Assembly (NCBI GenBank): GCA_030622805.1 | Contig: JAUXFR010000050.1 | Location: 1-8,039 of the forward strand | DNA length: 8,039 nt | DNA from: Anaerolineae bacterium | GTDB lineage: Bacteria; Chloroflexota; Anaerolineae; Anaerolineales; UBA4823 | Direction of reading: 5' to 3' | Part shown: piece by piece, positions 1 to 5,800 of the stretch | Layout of the letters: each line of letters starts with the position of its first letter | How positions within the stretch are numbered: position 1 is the stretch's first letter | The notes under the pieces: model-generated | What the model was told of the DNA's origin: nothing | Seen by the model: only the letters and a program-made list of their open reading frames with translations | The model's database searches: none | Translations under genes and position numbers: made by a program

Positions 1-570
1 GGCGGCTATCAATCTCTGGTTCAAGCGGAAGGTTCACAAATCCCCTTCACGAACGGGTATTTTAACAGCGCCGTGAGCAATTCTGTCCTGGAACATATCC
101 CAGATATCGATGCCATACTGTTTGAAACCCAGCGCGTGTTGAATCCGGGCGCTCCTTTTATTTTCTGCGTTCCAAATCACCAACTGCTGCCTGAGCTATC
201 TATCGCCAGGTTGTTTGATGGAATCCGGATACATAAGCTGGCAAATGCTTACCGAAATTTCTTCAACCGGATCGCTCGCCACTATCACGCCGACCCACCT
301 GAAATCTGGGAAGAACGCCTAACCCGAGCTGGTTTCCAGATCGAGCGCTGGTGGCATTACTTCTCACCCCAGGCGACTGCAGTGATGGAATGGGGACATT
401 ATTTCGGACTACCATCGCTGGTTTCGCGCTGGTTGACAGGTCACTGGATTCTGGTACCAGAACGCTGGAATCTGGGAATCACTTACCGGTTAGTCAAGCC
501 ATATTACGACCAGGATCCGGTAATGGACAGCGGTACATACACTTTCTTTATCACTCGGCGAAGTGAATAA
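1..570 (+). CDS. Class I SAM-dependent methyltransferase, 5'-truncated by window edge
   Basis: The reading frame is open from base 1 to the TAA at 568-570, giving the last 189 residues; the true start lies upstream of the window, and the GTG at 73 is internal. The visible part starts in the middle of a Rossmann methyltransferase fold. Residues 15-34 (PFTNGYFNSAVSNSVLEHIP) match the Methyltransf_11 stretch in which an acidic or polar strand is followed by 'vleHi.d'. Residues 45-58 (RVLNPG then a strand ending CVPNH) match the 'RvLkpGG' post-motif. The SAM-binding glycine-rich loop would be in the missing N-terminus. The C-terminal half (about residues 60-189) is rich in Trp, Tyr and His and is less typical; it may hold the acceptor site or contact the membrane, as in methyltransferases found in glycan clusters. 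The acceptor cannot be told. It ends 102 bp before the next gene and is likely in a separate or upstream transcription unit. The family call is firm; a role in surface glycan methylation is inferred from neighbours. Confidence 0.88.
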   Translation, partial: GGYQSLVQAEGSQIPFTNGYFNSAVSNSVLEHIPDIDAILFETQRVLNPGAPFIFCVPNHQLLPELSIARLFDGIRIHKLANAYRNFFNRIARHYHADPPEIWEERLTRAGFQIERWWHYFSPQATAVMEWGHYFGLPSLVSRWLTGHWILVPERWNLGITYRLVKPYYDQDPVMDSGTYTFFITRRSE

Positions 571-607
571 ATCGATAAGAAATTGGTTAGTATCTCCCAT
601 CTGCTTA

Positions 608-636
608 TAGACTAGGTCTGAATTCATCGCTACAAT
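608..636 (+). promoter_or_regulatory. Predicted sigma70-type promoter for the 673 gene
   Basis: A TAGACT box at 608-613 (4 of 6 matches to TTGACA) and a TACAAT box at 631-636 (5 of 6 matches to TATAAT) are separated by exactly 17 bp. Transcription would begin near 643, leaving a leader of about 30 nt before the ATG at 673. It lies in the only intergenic gap over 100 bp in the window. An 11-bp dyad, AGACTAGGTCT (609-619), overlaps the -35 box and could be a binding site or chance. Sequence match only; no experimental support. Confidence 0.5.
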
Positions 637-672
637 AGTACGCACACAAACTGGCTGGAAACGAATAAACAT

Positions 673-2802
673 ATGGAAGAACCCAGCGTACTGGATTACC
701 TAAAATCGATCATAGCCCCCTGGAAATACCCCAAGGTGGTCATTCCAGATGGGACTTCTGAGGGTAAACCTGTATACCCCCCTTCAGAACGAACAGAGCC
801 TATATCCCCACCAGAACAAATTCAAGGTGAAAAACCCGTTTCGCCTAGCCAGACATTGGGAGATCAACCCGGGAAAAAATGGTTCTGGTTATCGATCGGT
901 GCGTTGGGGTTGGCAATATTTGCTCAGTTGACACTGGAACCAACGCCCACTCGCACTTGGCTGCCGGGTTTTATCCTGTATATGCTTGCATTTATCCTGG
1001 TGGCGATTTCTTACATACAGGGTGGTATTGATTTACCCGATTACAAGAAACTCGGTTTTGTCTATCAGCCGTCGACCATCAGAATCGTCCCATTTACAGC
1101 CGGGATCGTGCTATCGATTATCGCATTCTTGAATTTCAGCGGCAACCGTTTCACTATCACCAACCTGATTTTACTGACCCTTTCCGTGGCTTTCTTGATC
1201 TGGGCATTCTGGGTGCCGGAAAAGGGACGCCTGTCCATAAAAATTTCCCCCTGGACAGGGGTGATCGTTGGCGTATTTATTCTGGCGGGATTTTTCCGGT
1301 TCTATCATCTCGGGCAGGTGCCGCCCGAGATGAACAGCGATCATGCAGAGAAGATACTTGACGTCATGCGCGTGCTGGATGGGCAAACAATGATATTTTT
1401 CCCAACCAATGGCGGACGTGAAGCGCTGCAGTTTTATCTGGTCGCTGGTCTTCATAAAATATTTAATATAAACCTGGATTTCATGATATTAAAAATCGTC
1501 ACCGTTGCGGCGGGTTTTCTCTCTCTTCCATTTATATACTTACTGGGAAAAGATCTGGTTAACAAGCGAGTGGGCATCATCGCTCTTGCCTTCGCTGGTG
1601 TCGCATACTGGCCCAATATCGTTTCACGCGTTGGATTGCGTCTTCCTTTTTATATATTGTTCACTGCTGCCACCCTCTACTTTCTATTAAAAGGTTTACA
1701 AACCGGAAGAAGAAATTACTTCTTATTATGCGGGGTCACATTAGGTTTAGGTCTCCATGGTTACAGCGCTAATCGCATCCTCCCCCTGATAGTATTTACC
1801 GCAGTGATTATTTTCATCATCCATAATCGCTCCAGCCAAAAGCGACACCAGGTTATCATCTCCACTCTTTTATTGTTCGTGATTGCCGGCGTGATATTCA
1901 TACCCTTGTTTCGGTTTATGCTGGAAGATCCGGACAGCTTTCTATTCCGGATGCTCACAAGAATTGGTCCAATGGAACGCGAGTTGACCGACCCTGCCAT
2001 GCTGTTGTTCTTTAGAAACATGGTGAAATCACTGACTATGGTCTCTTGGGATAACGGTGAAATTTGGCCAGTGTCTATTCCTCACCGACCTGCCCTGGAT
2101 GTAATCACAGCAGCCCTGTTCTGGCTTGGGGTGCTCCTTTTGATCGTCCGCTATATCCGGAAACGTAATTGGCTGGATATCTTCTGGTTGATATCAATCC
2201 CGTTGTTAATGCTCCCATCAATAATGTCGCTGGCTTTTCCAGCCGAAAACCCGAACCTTTATCGCTCAGGAGGAGCGATGGTCCCGGTATTCATGATCAT
2301 TGCGTTTTCACTGGATGGGATGACGATGAGCATACGATCCCGTTTTGGTAGTTTGGGTCCATCTTTTGCCTGGGCGTTAGCACTCTTATTGGTAACTTTA
2401 TCCGCGTTTCAAAGTTACAACCTGGTTTTTAAAGAATACTACAATCAATACAAAGCAAGCGCCTGGAACAGTTCAGAGATGGGCGCCGTTGTCAAGGATT
2501 TCGCAGGGAACACCGGAGGTGTGGAAAATATCTGGGTAATGGGATATCCACATTGGGTGGACACTCGACTAATCGGGATGATCGCTGGCTATCCAACTAA
2601 AAATTATGTATTATTCCCAGAAGATATTGAAGACCTGCCAGAAAATCCAGACCCGAAATTATTCCTGATAAAACCTGAGGACGAAGCACCCATCGCTACA
2701 CTCAAGACCGCCTATCCATACGGTTGGATAGAGACTTTCACATCAGAAACAGCATATAAGGACTTTTTGATGTTTTTCGTCCCACCCACAGACACTCCAT
2801 AA
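673..2802 (+). CDS. GT39/PMT_2-like integral membrane glycosyltransferase (GT-C fold), 709 aa
   Basis: Predicted polytopic membrane protein of the dolichyl/undecaprenyl-phosphate-sugar-dependent GT-C type, acting on the outer face of the cytoplasmic membrane. Residues 1-70 are a polar, proline-rich tail (many PP, SP and EP pairs), followed by about five hydrophobic segments (roughly 70-88, 95-115, 136-153, 163-182, 193-214). The GT-C core then begins: the first external loop carries S222-D223-H224-A225-E226, in the position of the catalytic or metal-binding acidic motif, and G248-R249-E250 follows after a short polar stretch, a pattern frequent in Chloroflexi GT39 homologues. Further hydrophobic segments run to about residue 585. 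The last 120 residues form a soluble, probably external domain. The ATG is preceded only by a weak GGAA (657-660); the start is supported by the promoter spacing and lack of a better one. The donor and acceptor are unknown. The extra N-terminal membrane block is unusual for a minimal GT39. It is followed by another glycosyltransferase gene after 52 bp, suggesting co-expression. Confidence 0.8.
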   Translation: MEEPSVLDYLKSIIAPWKYPKVVIPDGTSEGKPVYPPSERTEPISPPEQIQGEKPVSPSQTLGDQPGKKWFWLSIGALGLAIFAQLTLEPTPTRTWLPGFILYMLAFILVAISYIQGGIDLPDYKKLGFVYQPSTIRIVPFTAGIVLSIIAFLNFSGNRFTITNLILLTLSVAFLIWAFWVPEKGRLSIKISPWTGVIVGVFILAGFFRFYHLGQVPPEMNSDHAEKILDVMRVLDGQTMIFFPTNGGREALQFYLVAGLHKIFNINLDFMILKIVTVAAGFLSLPFIYLLGKDLVNKRVGIIALAFAGVAYWPNIVSRVGLRLPFYILFTAATLYFLLKGLQTGRRNYFLLCGVTLGLGLHGYSANRILPLIVFTAVIIFIIHNRSSQKRHQVIISTLLLFVIAGVIFIPLFRFMLEDPDSFLFRMLTRIGPMERELTDPAMLLFFRNMVKSLTMVSWDNGEIWPVSIPHRPALDVITAALFWLGVLLLIVRYIRKRNWLDIFWLISIPLLMLPSIMSLAFPAENPNLYRSGGAMVPVFMIIAFSLDGMTMSIRSRFGSLGPSFAWALALLLVTLSAFQSYNLVFKEYYNQYKASAWNSSEMGAVVKDFAGNTGGVENIWVMGYPHWVDTRLIGMIAGYPTKNYVLFPEDIEDLPENPDPKLFLIKPEDEAPIATLKTAYPYGWIETFTSETAYKDFLMFFVPPTDTP
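1305..1333. repeat. 11-bp perfect inverted repeat inside the GT39-like gene
   Basis: The arms TCATCTCGGGC (1305-1315) and GCCCGAGATGA (1323-1333) are exact reverse complements around a 7-nt spacer (AGGTGCC). The repeat covers the codons for residues about 211-221, immediately before the SDHAE acidic motif. The RNA could form a strong GC-rich hairpin with no U-run after it, so it is not a standard terminator. It may be chance combined with coding constraint. Confidence 0.7.
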
Positions 2803-2828
2803 CGATGTCCCAACGCTAACGAAATCGA

Positions 2829-2836
2829 AGTATACT
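2829..2836 (+). promoter_or_regulatory. Possible -10 element (weak) before the fusion gene
   Basis: TATACT at 2831-2836 matches the -10 consensus at 5 of 6 positions and lies within a perfect 8-bp palindrome, AGTATACT (2829-2836). No convincing -35 box lies 16-18 bp upstream, and a start near 2843 would leave only about 12 nt of leader. If real, it would give a near-leaderless transcript, which would fit the absence of a Shine-Dalgarno before the ATG at 2855. Weak evidence; read-through from the 673 gene is equally plausible. Confidence 0.2.
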
Positions 2837-2854
2837 CACCCAATACTGCAGATC

Positions 2855-5800
2855 ATGACAAACGATGCGTTAACGAACACTACACCAACAAAAAAACCCG
2901 CTCCGTTGTGGGTTTTTGACCTGCTCATAATCCTTGTACTTGTTGGGGGAGGCTATCTACGGGCAACTGGATTATTTTGGGGGGAATATCAGTATTTACA
3001 CCCGGACGAAAGATTTCTCATCTGGGTTGGCACGGATATCACACCGATCAAGTCGATTGATCCAGCCTCTGGTGAAAAATCCTGGATCAGTGTTACAGAA
3101 TATTTCGATACCGCTAACTCACCACTCAACCCGAACAACCGAGGACATGGGTTTTATGTATATGGTACGTTGCCCATGTTCATAACGCGATACGCCGTAG
3201 AATGGCTTTATGGTCACTCGGGCTTTGACCCGATAACGGATGTGGGCAGAAGTTTTTCCGCTGCAGCAGATCTGTTGATCGTTCTGTTGGTTTACATGGT
3301 AAGTGTGCGTTTATACAACAAAAAAGTTGGGATATTAGCAGCAGTGTTTTCAGCATTCGCCGTGCTGCAAATTCAGCAATCCCATTTCTTTACGATGGAT
3401 AATTTTGTCAATTTATTCTCTTTCTTAGCATTTTATTTCGCCATCCGCATACAGACCGACCGCCGTCTATGGACACAACCGCAGCGAGTGCGTAATAATA
3501 CAACAGAAGAGAGTAGGACAGACAATACACACAATTCAAACGATTTTTTTTCAGGTATTCGATATCATATAGAAGTTTTCTTCCTGCATCCTCTTTTCTT
3601 ATCCAGCCTGGCATTTGGAACCGCTTTTGGCATGGCGATGGCATCCAAACTGAACGCTGCACCAGTGGCTCTGCTATTGCCTGCGGCTGTGCTGATCCGC
3701 GTCTCAGCATTTCCACAGCAAGAAAGGCTGAAGTACGCGATCCAATCGATCAAATACCTGGTAATAGCAGGCGTGGTAAGTTTTCTAATATTCCGAATTT
3801 TTCAACCATACGCATTCAGTGGACCCGGATTCCTGGGGATTGAGCCGAACTCACTCTGGGTCTCACAAATTAGCGAACAGCGCAGTCAGGCATCAATCCA
3901 CGTAGATTTCCCACCAGCAATGCAGTGGGCGCGTCGTTCTGTATCATTTTCCGCTTATAACCTTACCATTTGGGGATTGGGATTACCGCTAGGAATCCTC
4001 TCCTGGATAGGTTTCTTCTGGGTGGGATGGCAGATCCTGAAAGGGAAATGGCAAACACATGCTTTGATATGGGGTTGGACAGCGATTTATTTTATCTGGC
4101 AATCAATGGCATTCAACCCCACGATGCGCTACCAGCTTCCAGTTTATCCTACCCTGGTAATTTTCGCAGCCTGGGCGGTGATCAATCTCTACAATCACGG
4201 AAAGCAGGTAATGAACAGCCGATCCAAACCGGTGATCAGCGGATCAGCAATTAAATTAATAGCCATCCTCACGGGTATAAGTGTATTAATTCTGAGCGCA
4301 GCATACGCATTTGGCTTCACCCGAATATACAATCGCCCAATCACAAGATTGGAAGCTTCGCGTTGGATATTTCAGAACATTCCTGGACCCATCAATCTAC
4401 ATATTGAGGCGGGAGAAGGCACATACAACCAACCGCTCCCCTTTCCCTATACACTTGCACTAACCCCGGAACAACCATATACATACTACTTTAAACCTCG
4501 CGTGAATGGTGTACTCAAAGAAGTCTATCTGCCGCATGTAAATAATCTTCTTGGGGAAAGTGAAGCGCACACACTACGGATCAAGATCAATGAACAGGCT
4601 GGAGAGCAAGATGTGCTGGTGGACCAGCTCCTGATCGAAGACTTTTCTTTCAACCAGGATCCACGCGGTGATAGCCATACGCTGACCACCGATGGTTTGA
4701 TTCCACTGAGAGAGGATACAACCTACGCGCTTGAACTGGTGCTCGAATCAGAGGCGGGAGAGATCACGCTGGAAGGCGCTACACTTGCTAACGAAGGTGA
4801 ATGGGACGATGCCGTGCCATATCGAGTGGAAGGCTATGATCCCTTTGGCGGAATCTATCCCCCAGACATCAACTTCAACATGTACTGGGATGAAACACCG
4901 GAAAAACTGGATCGCTTTCTGCGGATTATCGAACAATCAGATTTCATCGCCATAACGTCCAGCCGTCAATGGGGCAGCCTGCCCCGCATGCCGGAGCGTT
5001 TTCCATTGAGCACGATCTACTACCGTGAGCTATTGGGCTGTCCCGATGAGCGCGAGATCGAGTGGTGCTACAACGTGGCAAAACCAGGGATGTTCGAAGG
5101 TGATCTGGGCTTCGATCTGGTTGAGACCTTCCAATCCGATCCAACAATCGCTTCAATTCGCATAAACGATCAATTCGCTGAAGAAGCCTTTACAGTTTAT
5201 GACCATCCAAAAGTGTTCATCTTCCAGAAAAATAAAGACTATAATCAGGAGCTGGTTCGGGAAATCCTGGGATCTGTTGATTTTTCTCGCATCATCCGTA
5301 AACCACCCTTACAGTACGAATCATATCCGGCTGATTTGACGCTGCCAGTGTCAAGGTTGAGCGAGCAGCTTGAAGGTGGCACATGGTCAGAACTCTTCAA
5401 CAGCAATGGCATACTAAACGCTCATCCAGTCGTTGGTGCTATCGCCTGGTATCTCAGCCTGACTGTGCTGGGATTATGTGTGTACCCGATTGTACGGATC
5501 GCTTTTCCCGGATTAAATGACAGGGGATATCCTCTTGCTCGCATTGTCGGTCTGCTGCTGCTTTCATTTATTGTCTGGATAGCCGGTTCTCTTCGAATTC
5601 CCTTCAGTAAAACGACGATCACCATTGCCGGGGGGCTTTTATTGATCGCCGGCATCTCTCTGGCGTACTACCAGCGAAACGAGCTGAAAGACGAATGGCG
5701 TAATCAACGAAAATATTTTCTGATCATCGAAGGGCTCATTCTTGTCTTCTTTATCGTCGATCTGCTAATCAGATACGGTAACCCTGACCTCTGGCATCCA

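Noticed and set aside
73..75. GTG as the start of the methyltransferase
   Set aside because: The frame is open back to base 1 and the residues before it (IPFTNGYFNSA) are part of the methyltransferase fold, so the gene is simply cut by the window edge.
571..672. Possible small RNA or terminator after the methyltransferase
   Set aside because: No stable hairpin with a T-run and no small reading frame on the + strand with a ribosome site; only the promoter-like boxes and short dyad stand out.
1230..1259. 8-bp inverted repeat CCTGTCCA / TGGACAGG with a 14-nt spacer
   Set aside because: Arms of this length with such a spacer are expected about twice by chance in 8 kb, and no T-run follows.
3408..3716. 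102-codon open frame on the - strand
   Set aside because: Antisense to the GT39 module; composition fits reverse-read membrane-helix codons rather than a real protein.
4971..4985. 15-bp palindrome GGGGCAGCCTGCCCC in the fusion gene
   Set aside because: Short, fully coding (Trp-Gly-Ser-Leu-Pro region), and isolated; no sign of a repeat family or a terminator.
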